From Actinomadura sp. K4S16 (lineage in GTDB: Bacteria > Actinomycetota > Actinomycetes > Streptosporangiales > Streptosporangiaceae): a stretch of DNA of 64,000 bases. Location of the stretch: NCBI RefSeq assembly GCF_008327685.1, contig NZ_BDDE01000031.1, positions 1-64,000 on the forward strand, in the 5' to 3' direction. The notes beneath the pieces were generated by a model that had not been told where the DNA came from, searched no databases, and saw only the letters and a list, made by a program, of their open reading frames with translations. Both the position numbers and the translations under genes were made by a program. Below are positions 16,578 to 24,637 of this stretch, in pieces. Each line of letters opens with the position of its first letter. Position 1 is the stretch's first letter.

Positions 16578-18146
16578 ATGCCGCCCACCGACAGGCCGAC
16601 CGGGAACGTGCTGATCGTGGGGGCCGGCCCGACCGGCCTCCTCCTGGCGGGCGACCTCGCCGCGGCCGGGATCGGCTGCACGGTACTGGAGCGCCGTCCC
16701 GAGGAGACGACCAACCTGACGCGGGCGTTCGCCGTGCACGCCCGCACCCTGGAGATGCTGGACGCGCGCGGCGTCGCCGAGGAGCTGGTCGCGACCGGGA
16801 CGCGCGTCGGCAGGCTGCGGCTGCTCGGCTCCACCGCCCTCGACCTCTCGCGGCTGCCGGGGCGGTTCCCGTACGTCCTGGTCACCCCGCAGTACGAGAC
16901 CGAACGCGTCCTGAGGGAGCGGGCGCTGTCCGCCGGCGCGCAGATCGTGCACGGCGCCGAGGCCGTCGGGCTCCGCCAGGACGCGGCGGGCGTGGACGTC
17001 GACGTGCGGGACGCCGGCGGCGGGACGCGCACGCTCCGCGCGTCCTACGTCGTCGGCGCGGACGGGGTCCGCAGCACCGTACGGGAGGCGCTCGGGCTGC
17101 CGTTCCCCGGCCGCGCGGCGGTGCGGTCGGTGATGCTGGCCGACGTCCGGCTGGACAGGGCGCCCGCCGACGTGCTCAGCGTGGGCGCCGTCGGCGACGC
17201 GTTCGCGTTCCTCGCCCCGTTCGGGGACGGCTGGTACCGGGTGATCGCGTGGAACCGCCGCCGCCAGGCGCCCGACTCCGAGCCCGTCGACATGGACGAG
17301 CTGCGCGAGGTGGCCCGCCGCGCCCTCGGCACCGACCTCGGCATGGGGGAACCGCGCTGGACGTCCCGGTTCCACAGCGACGAGCGGCAGGTCCCGCGCT
17401 ACCGGGTGGGCCGGGCCTTCCTCGCAGGGGACGCCGCGCACGTCCACTCGCCGGCGGGGGGGCAGGGCATGAACACCGGGATGCAGGACGCGGCGAACCT
17501 CGGCTGGAAACTGGCCGCCGAGCTGCGCGGCTGGGCGCCGTCATGGCTGCTCGACAGCTACCACGAGGAGCGGCATCCCGTCGGCAGGCTCGTCCTGCGC
17601 AGGAGCGGCGCGCTGCTGCGGTTCGCCCTCGCCGAGCCGCGCTCGCTGCGGGCGGCCCGCGCCGCGGCGGCGTACGCGGCGACCCACGTGCCGCCCGTCG
17701 CGCGGCGGATCGCGGGCGCCGTCTCCGGTATCGACCTCGCCTACCCGGCGCCGCGCGGGTCGCATCCCCTGACCGGGCGGCGGGCCCCTGACGTGCCGCT
17801 GGCGGGCGACCCCGGCAGGCTCTACGAACTGCTGGCCGACGGACGGTTCGTGCTGGTGGTCGCGGCCAACGACCCCGCGGTCACCTATCTGGCGGCCAAG
17901 CGGTGGGCCGGCCGCGTGCACTGCGCGCCCGCCGGCGGCGCCACCCGCACGACCGCGCTGGTGCGTCCGGACGGCTACATCGCCTGGGCGACCGACGAGA
18001 CGGCGCCGGACCGGCGCGCGGCGGCGATCCGGGACGCGCTGAGCCAGTGGTGCGGGCGACCCGCCGACCGGCCCGCCCACGAGCCGCGGCCCAGCCAGAC
18101 CGTTGTTCCGGGCGAGGACGGGACGGGGAAGGGGACCGGCCGCTGA
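16578..18146 (+). CDS. FAD-dependent aromatic hydroxylase (class A flavoprotein monooxygenase)
   Basis: 522 residues. The Rossmann motif G-A-G-P-T-G-L at about residue 15 binds FAD, and the second FAD motif R-A-F-L-A-G-D-A-A-H near 285 is followed by S-P-A-G-G-Q-G-M-N-T-G-M-Q-D. Residues ~400-500 form the thioredoxin-like C-terminal region seen in polyketide hydroxylases of the RdmE/PgaE/MhpA group. It uses NAD(P)H and O2 to hydroxylate a phenolic or polyketide substrate. It is not an obvious kynurenine 3-monooxygenase, which lacks that C-terminal domain. The start has GAGAGGGGAG at SD distance. A strong bidirectional terminator follows. Confidence 0.88.
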   Translation: MPPTDRPTGNVLIVGAGPTGLLLAGDLAAAGIGCTVLERRPEETTNLTRAFAVHARTLEMLDARGVAEELVATGTRVGRLRLLGSTALDLSRLPGRFPYVLVTPQYETERVLRERALSAGAQIVHGAEAVGLRQDAAGVDVDVRDAGGGTRTLRASYVVGADGVRSTVREALGLPFPGRAAVRSVMLADVRLDRAPADVLSVGAVGDAFAFLAPFGDGWYRVIAWNRRRQAPDSEPVDMDELREVARRALGTDLGMGEPRWTSRFHSDERQVPRYRVGRAFLAGDAAHVHSPAGGQGMNTGMQDAANLGWKLAAELRGWAPSWLLDSYHEERHPVGRLVLRRSGALLRFALAEPRSLRAARAAAAYAATHVPPVARRIAGAVSGIDLAYPAPRGSHPLTGRRAPDVPLAGDPGRLYELLADGRFVLVVAANDPAVTYLAAKRWAGRVHCAPAGGATRTTALVRPDGYIAWATDETAPDRRAAAIRDALSQWCGRPADRPAHEPRPSQTVVPGEDGTGKGTGR

Positions 18147-18162
18147 CGAGGCGCCTCCGACA

Positions 18163-18209
18163 GAAGCAGCGGGGTCCGGCCGCCCACGGCGGCCGGACCC
18201 CGCTGCTTC
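18163..18209. terminator. Bidirectional terminator with perfect 22-bp stem
   Basis: Two perfectly complementary 22-base arms (18163-18184 and 18188-18209) flank a 3-base loop. It sits between the convergent monooxygenase and DUF2795 genes and can serve both strands. The arms begin and end in GAAGCAGC/GCTGCTTC rather than a T-run, as is usual in high-GC actinobacteria. Confidence 0.85.
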
Positions 18210-18225
18210 CCCGGTGCGGCTCCGG

Positions 18226-18633
18226 TCAGTAGCGCCGCTCCTCGCGGCCGTAGCCGAGTTCCTCGGCCACGTCGGCGACGTTCTCGTACTCGCGTTTCGG
18301 CAGCGTCCGGAGCTGGTCGACCGCCCGGTCCGGCGCACCGCCCTCGGCGGCGTGGCGGACCAGCTCGTTCGGGCGGGCCGGATAGCGGACGCCGCTGAGC
18401 ATCCGGGCGAGGGCGCTGCGGCCCTCCACGTCCTGCGCGCTCATCCCGGGCGGGGAGCCCTCCCGGTCCCCGGCGGCGGGCGCCGTCGGGTCCGCGGGGT
18501 AGTCGTTGGAGAACGGCTCGGTCTCCTTGAACTCCTCGGCGTGCGTGGGGTGGTGGCCGCTGACCATGCCCTGCGTCTCGCGGCCCATCTCATCGTCCAG
18601 CTTCGCGCCGTGCTTGTCGCTCTTGTCTGGCAT
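18226..18633 (-). CDS. DUF2795 protein
   Basis: 135 residues. The N-terminal half is polar and probably disordered. The C-terminal ~55 residues (about 80-132) match DUF2795: A-L-A-R-M-L-S-G-V-R-Y-P-A ... L-x-x-L-P-x-x-x-Y-x-x-V-A-D-V-A-E-E-L. This small helical domain is widespread in actinobacteria and of unknown role. The start is fixed by a strong AAGGAGGA at the correct spacing; a much longer frame upstream is not coding. Confidence 0.9.
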   Translation of the reverse strand: MPDKSDKHGAKLDDEMGRETQGMVSGHHPTHAEEFKETEPFSNDYPADPTAPAAGDREGSPPGMSAQDVEGRSALARMLSGVRYPARPNELVRHAAEGGAPDRAVDQLRTLPKREYENVADVAEELGYGREERRY

Positions 18634-18732
18634 CTTCGTCCTCCTTGCGCGCCTACCGGACTGAGCGTTCCCGGGCGGGCTCTGCCAAACATGCGGGCGA
18701 TCACATGGCGGGCGCGCGGTACGGTGTGGCGC

Positions 18733-19092
18733 ATGCTGCCGGAAGAGGGCGTGAACGCGGTCCGGGTCGTGGTCGGGCTGCTGGTCCGCGGCGAGTACGA
18801 GGAGCTCGAGACCCTCACCGAGGGGCGCCGGCTGAGCGCGGCGGAGACGGCCGCCGCGGTGGCCGCGTCCGGGCGCGACCTGATCAGCCCGCCCGACGGC
18901 GCCTTCGCCGACCTGGAGACGACCGGGGTCGAGCAGGTCTCGGGCGCGGAGCGCGCCTTCCACGTCGCCTTCCGGCTGTGGACGGCGCAGGACGGGCCTT
19001 CCGGGCCGGTGCTGAGCCTCACCCTGTCCGAGGTCATGGACGGCGTGTGGACCGTGGAGCTGGACGGGATCGAGGACGCCGGCGCGCTGTGA
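18733..19092 (+). CDS. Small hypothetical protein (DUF7668-like)
   Basis: 119 residues, no signal peptide or membrane helix. Helical N-terminus (V-V-V-G-L-L-V-R-G-E-Y-E-E-L-E) and a C-terminal beta-rich half ending W-T-V-E-L-D-G-I. This is the general layout of immunity-protein-like DUF7668 proteins, though the assignment is from memory and tentative. TACGGT ends 7 bases before the ATG and there is no SD, so initiation is probably leaderless. Convergent with the CYP157-like P450, 15-base gap. Confidence 0.65.
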   Translation: MLPEEGVNAVRVVVGLLVRGEYEELETLTEGRRLSAAETAAAVAASGRDLISPPDGAFADLETTGVEQVSGAERAFHVAFRLWTAQDGPSGPVLSLTLSEVMDGVWTVELDGIEDAGAL

Positions 19093-19107
19093 CGCCCCGG
19101 CCTCCGG

Positions 19108-20514
19108 TCAGGACTGCCCGAGCCGCATCATCCGCAGGACGCGCCGCACCAGCGAGTTCTGCCCGCCCTCGCTCGGTTCCTCCTGATCCGTCGCCTCCTC
19201 GGCCTCGGCGGCGGGGGAGGACCGCGGCTCCGGCGGGTCCCCGGCCAGCTCGTAGGTGACCGGCAGCGACCGCAGGCCGCGCATCAGCGGGGACGAGCGC
19301 CACGGGAGCTGGTCGGCGGGCAGCGCGAGCCGCAGTTCGGAGAACCGGTCGAACAGCCGCTCCACCGCGATCGCGGTGATGGTGGTGGCGAGGTCGCGGC
19401 CGAGGCAGGCGTGCGGGCCGGCGCTCCACGCCAGGTGGGCGCGCGAGCTGTAGATCGAGTCCGGTCCGCCGCCCGCCGCGAACGCCGGGTCCAGGTGGGC
19501 GGCGGCGGGCGAGACCATGACCGGGTCGCCGGCCGCGATCTGGAACCGGCCGAGGCGCACGTCGGCCTTGGCCCACCGGAACGCCAGGTTCGCCATCGGC
19601 GGGTTGGCGGCCGCGGCCCGGTTGATCGCCTCCTGGAGCATCCCGGCCGACAGGCTGTCGCGGGCGCCGGTCTCCCCTATGAGCACCTCGGCGATGGTGT
19701 TGCAGATCAGCGTCCCGGTCACGTCGCCGACGAGGCCGGTCATCATCGCCATCTCGCCGGTGAGCTCCTCGGCCGTCAGGTCCGGCACGGCGGCCAGCAT
19801 GTAGGACGGCAGGTCGTCGCCGGGGTCCGCCGCCCGCGCCGCGCACAGGTCCGCGACCCGCGCGATCAGCCGGGCGGACGCCTCCTGGGCGTCCGGGCCC
19901 GCGTCCATCACCCGCCACAGGTCGATGATCAGCTCGTCGCCGCCGTCGGCGCCCGAGCCGAGCAGCCGCCCGATCACCATCAGCGGCAGCGGCCGCGCGT
20001 ACTGCGCCGACAGGTCGGCCCACCCGGTCCTGCCGCCGCTCTCCGCCAGCACCGTGAGCAGCTCGTCGGCGTAGCGCCGGACGGCCTCCTCCAGCGCCTT
20101 CGCCTCCGGCCTGCCGCGGTCCTGGAACGGCCGCAGCCCCTCGCTCCAGGCGCCGCGCAGCCGGGTGGACTCGGCGCCGTCGCGGAACCCGCAGTTGTCC
20201 GACTCGACGACGGGCAGCATCGGCCAGTCCGCCGGGACCGCGCCCTCCCGGTACGCGCGCCAGTTGCCGACCCGCCGGCTCCAGTTCCCGCGGGTGTCGC
20301 GCAGGATGTCGAGCGTCTGGGTGTAGCCGATGACGAGCCAGGCCGGGACCCCGAGGACGTCCACCGGAGCGACCGGGCCGTACTCCGCCCGCAGCCGCTC
20401 GTAGAACGCCGCGGGGCGGGACTCGTAGTCGCGGTTCAGCAGCGGCTGGACGGCGAGCGCCTCCAGCGGCGGATGGGCGGGGGCGGGCTCGGCCTGCGGC
20501 GTCTGGGGCTCCAC
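19108..20514 (-). CDS. CYP157-like cytochrome P450 without a canonical ExxR motif
   Basis: 468 residues with a polar tail of about 50 residues. The haem loop is W-S-A-G-P-H-A-C370-L-G, with Trp where most P450s have Phe. The K-helix reads Q-E-A-I-N-R (294-299), so no E-x-x-R exists at the proper spacing, and P-P-M-A-N-L follows. The Streptomyces CYP157 family is the known group lacking ExxR and is often encoded in conservons next to GTPase/roadblock genes, but none are adjacent here. The I-helix G-D-V-T-G-T also departs from A-G-x-x-T. The GTG start lies 8 bases after TAGGGT. Activity may be atypical or regulatory. Confidence 0.85.
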   Translation of the reverse strand: MEPQTPQAEPAPAHPPLEALAVQPLLNRDYESRPAAFYERLRAEYGPVAPVDVLGVPAWLVIGYTQTLDILRDTRGNWSRRVGNWRAYREGAVPADWPMLPVVESDNCGFRDGAESTRLRGAWSEGLRPFQDRGRPEAKALEEAVRRYADELLTVLAESGGRTGWADLSAQYARPLPLMVIGRLLGSGADGGDELIIDLWRVMDAGPDAQEASARLIARVADLCAARAADPGDDLPSYMLAAVPDLTAEELTGEMAMMTGLVGDVTGTLICNTIAEVLIGETGARDSLSAGMLQEAINRAAAANPPMANLAFRWAKADVRLGRFQIAAGDPVMVSPAAAHLDPAFAAGGGPDSIYSSRAHLAWSAGPHACLGRDLATTITAIAVERLFDRFSELRLALPADQLPWRSSPLMRGLRSLPVTYELAGDPPEPRSSPAAEAEEATDQEEPSEGGQNSLVRRVLRMMRLGQS

Positions 20515-20656
20515 GTGCACAGACCCTAGGAGAGAACGTTCGCTCCTGGCCGGTTTATGCTGGAATCTCCCACGGCGATCTTTCGGCGTGCACGAGCTCG
20601 CGGCCATCGCGGGGTATGTGACGCTAGGGGTGCCCATACATGAGCTGGAGGTCCGC

Positions 20657-20845
20657 ATGACCGACTCGGCGGGAGCGCCCGAAGACGGCGAGGACGAGGT
20701 GAAGCGCCGGTTCCGGGAGGCCCTGGAGCGCAAGCGCGGCGCGGAGAGCAAGAACGCCAACGGCGGCGGCCGGAGCGGCTCGAAGGTGCGCGGCACCCAC
20801 GAGCGCGCCGACCACCAGCGGCAGTTCCGCCGCAAGAGCGGCTGA
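20657..20845 (+). CDS. DUF5302 small basic protein
   Basis: 62 residues, highly charged and probably disordered, of the form E-V-K-R-R-F-R-E-A-L-E-R-K ... N-G-G-G-R-S-G-S-K-V-R-G ... Q-R-Q-F-R-R-K-S. This matches the small DUF5302 family of actinobacteria, function unknown. GGAGG stands 6-7 bases before the ATG. A terminator hairpin follows 20 bases after the stop. Confidence 0.85.
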   Translation: MTDSAGAPEDGEDEVKRRFREALERKRGAESKNANGGGRSGSKVRGTHERADHQRQFRRKSG

Positions 20846-20865
20846 CCGGGCGGACCCGGCCCGCC

Positions 20866-20891
20866 GGCCCCCGCGCCTCGGCGCGGGGGCC
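20866..20891 (+). terminator. Terminator hairpin after the DUF5302 gene
   Basis: GGCCCCCGCGC pairs with GCGCGGGGGCC across a 4-base loop (perfect 11-bp stem), followed by GTTCCGTTCT. It may also serve the convergent PPOX gene. Confidence 0.75.
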
Positions 20892-20947
20892 GTTCCGTTC
20901 TCCGAGCCCGGGCCCCGCGAGGACCGCGCTCCCGGCCGCCGGGCCTG

Positions 20948-21586
20948 TCAGCCCTGGTAGAGCTTCTTGCTGTAGTTCGCCTCGCGGTAGTACTCCCGGA
21001 GCTCCTCGACGCTCTCCTCGGTGTACTGGACGTCCTTGACGATCCGGGCGTGCGGCGGCAGCGCCTCCGGCTCCCAGGACTCGGGCTTCCACAGCTTGGA
21101 GCGCATGAGCGCCTTCGCGCAGTGGAAGAAGATCTGCTCGATCTCCACGACGAGCGCGAGGGCCGGCCGGTGGCCCTTGACGACCATCTCGTCGAAGAAC
21201 GGCGCGTCCCGGACGAGCGTGGCCCGGCCGTTGATCCGCAGCGTCTCGCCGCGGCCCGGCACGAGGAAGACCAGGCCGACGTGCGGGTTGTCCAGCACGT
21301 TCATGAACCCGTCCACGCGGCGGTTGCCGGGGCGGTCCGGGATGGCGATCGTCGTGTCGTCGAGCACGCGCACGAAGCCGGGCGGGTCGCCCTTGGGCGA
21401 GACGTCGCAGTCGCCGGCGGCGTCGCTGGTGGCGATCAGGCAGAACGGGGACCGGGCGAGCCACTCGCGATCCCAGGCGTGCAGCGTGACGCGCTCCTTG
21501 TCGATCGCGCGCTGCATCGGCGCGCCGAGGAGCTCGCGCAGCTCGGCGGCCGAGGTGATCGCAGTGAACTCGGGGGCGACCGTCAT
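20948..21586 (-). CDS. PPOX-type FMN-dependent flavoprotein (MSMEG_1061-like)
   Basis: 212 residues with the split-barrel FMN-binding fold of the pyridoxamine 5'-phosphate oxidase superfamily. S-P-F-C-L-I-A-T-S near residue 46, D-V-S-P-K-G-D-P-P-G-F and the R-P-G-N-R-R-V-D-G strand near 85 fit the MSMEG_1061 subgroup, which probably uses FMN or F420 for an unknown reduction. AAGGAG precedes the ATG. A DUF899 gene lies 60 bases upstream on the same strand. Confidence 0.88.
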   Translation of the reverse strand: MTVAPEFTAITSAAELRELLGAPMQRAIDKERVTLHAWDREWLARSPFCLIATSDAAGDCDVSPKGDPPGFVRVLDDTTIAIPDRPGNRRVDGFMNVLDNPHVGLVFLVPGRGETLRINGRATLVRDAPFFDEMVVKGHRPALALVVEIEQIFFHCAKALMRSKLWKPESWEPEALPPHARIVKDVQYTEESVEELREYYREANYSKKLYQG

Positions 21587-21646
21587 CGCCGCTCCTTCCG
21601 CGGGGAGATCAGGAGGTCAGCGTAACCAGGCCGGTTCCTGCGTCTC

Positions 21647-22393
21647 TCAGTGGGAGTAGTCGTCGTCGTACTCGTCCGGATAGGGGAGCCTGGCGCCCGC
21701 CTGCATGCCGCCCGTGCCGCGGCCCTTCGGCTCCTCCCACTCCTCCTGGCGGCCGAGCGCGGTCACGTCGAGGAAGTAGTACGAGCCGCCGACCTGCTCC
21801 ACGCCCCGCGCGTACGTCGAGTACGTGTGGTAGACGGTGTCGCCGTCCCGCAGGAAGCAGCTCGCGCCGGGCAGGTCCATCGGCCGGTCGCCCTCCGGCG
21901 GCACCGGCCGGTAGTTGTACTCCTCCGGCGCCACCGACCCGTCCAGGGTGACGTGGTAGTCGTAGTTGAAGTCGCTGCCGAACGAGGAGTACCAGGGGAA
22001 CACCCAGCCCATCTCCGCCCGGAACGGCCCGATCTTCGACTGCGGCGCCCGCGACACCGCCGCGTAGGTCGTGCCGCGGTCGTGCAGGTGGCGCAGGAGC
22101 CCGACCGAGATCTCCGCGAGACCCGACGAGCAGCTCCGGCAGGCGCGGTCCCACTCCGGGGCCCACATCGCGTGGTTCACGATGAGCTGGCGGCGCCCTT
22201 CGAACAGGTCGAGCAGGGACGCCTTGCCGTCCGGCCCCTCGAAGACGTAGTCCTTGTCGACCCGCACCATGGGCAGCCGCCGCCGGGCGCTGTTCAGCGC
22301 GTCGCGGGCGCGGGTGAGTTCCTTCTCCTTGACGAGCAGTGCCTTGCGGGCCGCCAGCCACTCTTCGCGGGAGGCGACGTCTGGGAGCGCCAT
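21647..22393 (-). CDS. DUF899 thioredoxin-like protein
   Basis: 248 residues. The central block, N-H-A-M-W-A-P-E-W followed by C-R-S-C (about 76-92), and the later W-V-F-P-W-Y-S-S-F-G-S-D-F-N-Y-D-Y are the DUF899 signature. These proteins have a thioredoxin-like fold, and the C-x-x-C-like pair could be redox-active, though no biochemistry is established. GGAGGA 8 bases before the ATG fixes the start. It is likely in a short unit with the PPOX flavoprotein. Confidence 0.88.
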   Translation of the reverse strand: MALPDVASREEWLAARKALLVKEKELTRARDALNSARRRLPMVRVDKDYVFEGPDGKASLLDLFEGRRQLIVNHAMWAPEWDRACRSCSSGLAEISVGLLRHLHDRGTTYAAVSRAPQSKIGPFRAEMGWVFPWYSSFGSDFNYDYHVTLDGSVAPEEYNYRPVPPEGDRPMDLPGASCFLRDGDTVYHTYSTYARGVEQVGGSYYFLDVTALGRQEEWEEPKGRGTGGMQAGARLPYPDEYDDDYSH

Positions 22394-22498
22394 GCTCAGT
22401 CCTCCGATCTGCACGGTTTCCCATGCAGACTCGGCGGCGCGCCGGAACTCATCGCCCGCGCCGGACCCGATCGCGCGGACCCGATCGCGCGGGGGCGG

Positions 22499-23536
22499 TC
22501 AGCGCCGCACGGCGTAGCGGCGGACGCCGCCCTCCTCGTGGGAGTCCAGCACGCCCCGGTCGGCGAGGACGTCCAGATGCGCCTCGATCTCCAGGACGGC
22601 CAGCATCCGGCTGAACGCGTCCAGATCGTCGAGGCTGCGCCTGCGGCGCGTCCACCGCATCGCGGCCGCGACCTCGAAGGCGGTGCCGTGCCCGGCGCGG
22701 ACCTGTTCGGCGGCGACGTCGAGCCGCTCGGCGTGGTGCTCCAGCAACTCGTCGATCCGGATGTGCACGCTCGGCCGTACGGGACCGTGCGCGGGCAGCA
22801 GCACGGTGTCCGGCATTTCGCGCACCAGCCGCAGCGACTCCAGGTAGCTGCGCAACGGCTTGGGCTCCGGCTCGGTCTCCAGCCCGATCGACGGGGTGAT
22901 GTGCGGCAGGATGTGGTCCCCCGAGAACAGCAGCCCGGCGGCCGCGTCCCGCAGGACGATGTGGCCGCGCGTGTGGCCCGGCGTGGCGAACACGTCCAGG
23001 CCCCGGTCCGCCAGGGCGATGCGCTCCCCGTCGTCCAGCCACGCGTCCGGCATCGTGTGCGGGACGTCCCGCTCGGAACGGTCCACCGGCCGGCCCGCGA
23101 TCTCGTCGGCCAGCGCGTCCGCGCCGCACCGGCGCAGCAGTTCGACCTGCCGGGGGTGCAGCCCCAGGTGGACGTCGAACGCCTCGATCGACGGCCGCTC
23201 GCCCCGGCCGATCCGCACCCGCGTCCCGAACGACTCGCGCAGCGCCAGGGCCTGCGAGTAGTGGTCCCAGTGGGCGTGGGTGACGAGGAACTGCGCCACG
23301 TCGTCCAGCCGGTGCCCGAGGGCGGCGAGCGCGCCTTCGAGCGAGGTCCGCGTGTCGGGCATGGCCCAGCCCGAGTCCACGACCACGAGGCCTTCGTCGT
23401 CCTCGATGACGTACACGTTGACCGCGTGCAGCGACGGGATCGGCAGCGCCAGGGGGATCCGGTGCACGCCCGGCGCGACCGGGTGGGCGCCCGGCTCGGT
23501 CCAGTCAGTCGGCTGCTCCACGACCGGTGCCGTCAC
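22499..23536 (-). CDS. Metallo-beta-lactamase-fold hydrolase
   Basis: 345 residues. The zinc-binding set is complete: T-H-A-H-W-D-H-Y-S (HxHxDH), T-P-G-H-T-R-G-H, S-G-D-H-I-L and the late L-P-A-H-G. A C-terminal ~80-residue helical extension, ending in a winged-helix-like R-G-V-L-D-S-x-x-x-G, resembles the LACTB2-type tail. The substrate is unknown; LACTB2-like, glyoxalase II and lactonase functions are all possible. The GTG is chosen because AAGGGGG precedes it; a longer reading from 23563 lacks an SD. Confidence 0.85.
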   Translation of the reverse strand: MTAPVVEQPTDWTEPGAHPVAPGVHRIPLALPIPSLHAVNVYVIEDDEGLVVVDSGWAMPDTRTSLEGALAALGHRLDDVAQFLVTHAHWDHYSQALALRESFGTRVRIGRGERPSIEAFDVHLGLHPRQVELLRRCGADALADEIAGRPVDRSERDVPHTMPDAWLDDGERIALADRGLDVFATPGHTRGHIVLRDAAAGLLFSGDHILPHITPSIGLETEPEPKPLRSYLESLRLVREMPDTVLLPAHGPVRPSVHIRIDELLEHHAERLDVAAEQVRAGHGTAFEVAAAMRWTRRRRSLDDLDAFSRMLAVLEIEAHLDVLADRGVLDSHEEGGVRRYAVRR

Positions 23537-23626
23537 CGCGCGCCCCCTTGATTGTCGAATCACGTTCGGAACGAACCTACTTCATCCCCGCCATCCCGTT
23601 TATCCCAGCCCCGCACCGGGCCGGGA

Positions 23627-24535
23627 CTACCGGGGGTGCGGGTCGCGGGCGGCGGCGCGGCGGGCCTCGGTTGCGGCCCTGCGGGCCTCGCGGGCGGCCT
23701 CCTCCGCGCGGGCGCGGTTCTGCTCGGCGCGCTCCGCCCTGCGGGAGGCGGCGTCCCGCTCGGCGATCGCCCGTTCCAGTTCGCGCCGGAGGTGCCCGAC
23801 CTTGGCGGAGGCCTCCTGCGCCTCGCTCCTGGCGGCCTCCGCCTGCTCCTCCCGGTCGGCCAGCTTGTCCTCGGCCTGCTCGGCGCGTTTGCGCAGCGTC
23901 TCCGCGCGCTTGGCGCGGACCGCGCTCGTGCGCGCCACGTTCGACTTCGCCGGTTCCCCCTCCTTCTTCCTCTCCGGCTTCCTCTCCGGCGACGGCTTCG
24001 CCTTGGCGGGCTTCTCTTTCGGCTTCGGCTTCGCGCGCTCTTCCTGGTCCGGGGGCGTCGCGAAACCGGCCGGGACGAAGCCGGAGTGGCTGCGGGGCTG
24101 CGACAGCCGCCCTTCCCTGACCTCCTCGGCGATGCCGGCGTCCACCGTGGCGGCCTGGAGGGTGTCCTCCACCTCGCGGACCGCCTGCTCCCGCAGCGCG
24201 CTGCCCGCGTCCGCGGCGAGCTCGCCCGCCGTACGCACCAGCGACCCGACGAGGCCGGCCCGGCGGCGCTCCAGATCCCCGAGGCCGCGGCCGGAGCCCC
24301 AGGCGGCCCGCATCTCCTCGCCGACCTCCAGCAGGTCGGCGAGGTCGCCGGTGTCCGAGCGCGCCAGGAGGTTCACCGCCCACGCCGAGAGGGTGGGGCG
24401 GCGCAGCGCCCCTATCCGCTTCGCGAGCGCGGCGTCGCCTTCCGCCTTCGCCTCCCGGGCCAGGCGGGTGCGGGCCTCCACGAAGTCGGCGGGCAGGACG
24501 CCGTACAACTCGTCGGCCGCACTGGAGAAGTCCAC
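23627..24535 (-). CDS. Coiled-coil protein with Lys/Pro-rich linker
   Basis: 302 residues in three parts. A helical head (1-150) carries the segment L-R-R-P-T-L-S-A-W-A-V-N-L-L. A Lys/Pro/Glu linker (about 155-200) follows, and then a long Ala/Glu/Arg coiled coil (about 205-295) with steady heptads. No signal or membrane segment is present. Such proteins are common in actinobacteria and uncharacterised; a cytoskeletal or nucleoid role would be a guess. The GTG start follows TAGAGA by 6 bases and has no SD. Confidence 0.72.
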   Translation of the reverse strand: MDFSSAADELYGVLPADFVEARTRLAREAKAEGDAALAKRIGALRRPTLSAWAVNLLARSDTGDLADLLEVGEEMRAAWGSGRGLGDLERRRAGLVGSLVRTAGELAADAGSALREQAVREVEDTLQAATVDAGIAEEVREGRLSQPRSHSGFVPAGFATPPDQEERAKPKPKEKPAKAKPSPERKPERKKEGEPAKSNVARTSAVRAKRAETLRKRAEQAEDKLADREEQAEAARSEAQEASAKVGHLRRELERAIAERDAASRRAERAEQNRARAEEAAREARRAATEARRAAARDPHPR

Positions 24536-24599
24536 ATCCGATCTCTACCCGCACCGGATCCGCGTGCATCGGGGGTGGACGGGCCCGGTTCCGGGTGCC

Positions 24600-24617
24600 A
24601 TACTCGGCGACGAGTAT
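24600..24617. promoter_or_regulatory. PadR operator candidate
   Basis: ATACTCG-GCGA-CGAGTAT is a perfect inverted repeat with 7-base arms, ending 20 bases before the padR start codon. Symmetry and position suggest auto-repression by the PadR dimer and possibly control of the downstream exporter. Confidence 0.65.
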
Positions 24618-24637
24618 TCGTCTACGAGGAGGGCGAG

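Noticed and set aside
13886-17032. 1048-codon open frame on the minus strand
   Set aside because: It runs antisense through the toroid, ligase and monooxygenase genes, all of which show diagnostic motifs; the product is Arg/Pro/Val low complexity, a high-GC artefact.
16578-18146. FAD monooxygenase as the missing kynurenine 3-monooxygenase
   Set aside because: It carries the thioredoxin-like C-terminal domain of polyketide/aromatic hydroxylases, lacks a membrane-associated KMO tail, and is 30 kb from the kynurenine operon.
12721-18146. A typical antibiotic biosynthetic cluster
   Set aside because: No polyketide synthase, NRPS, terpene synthase or RiPP precursor is present; only tailoring-type enzymes.
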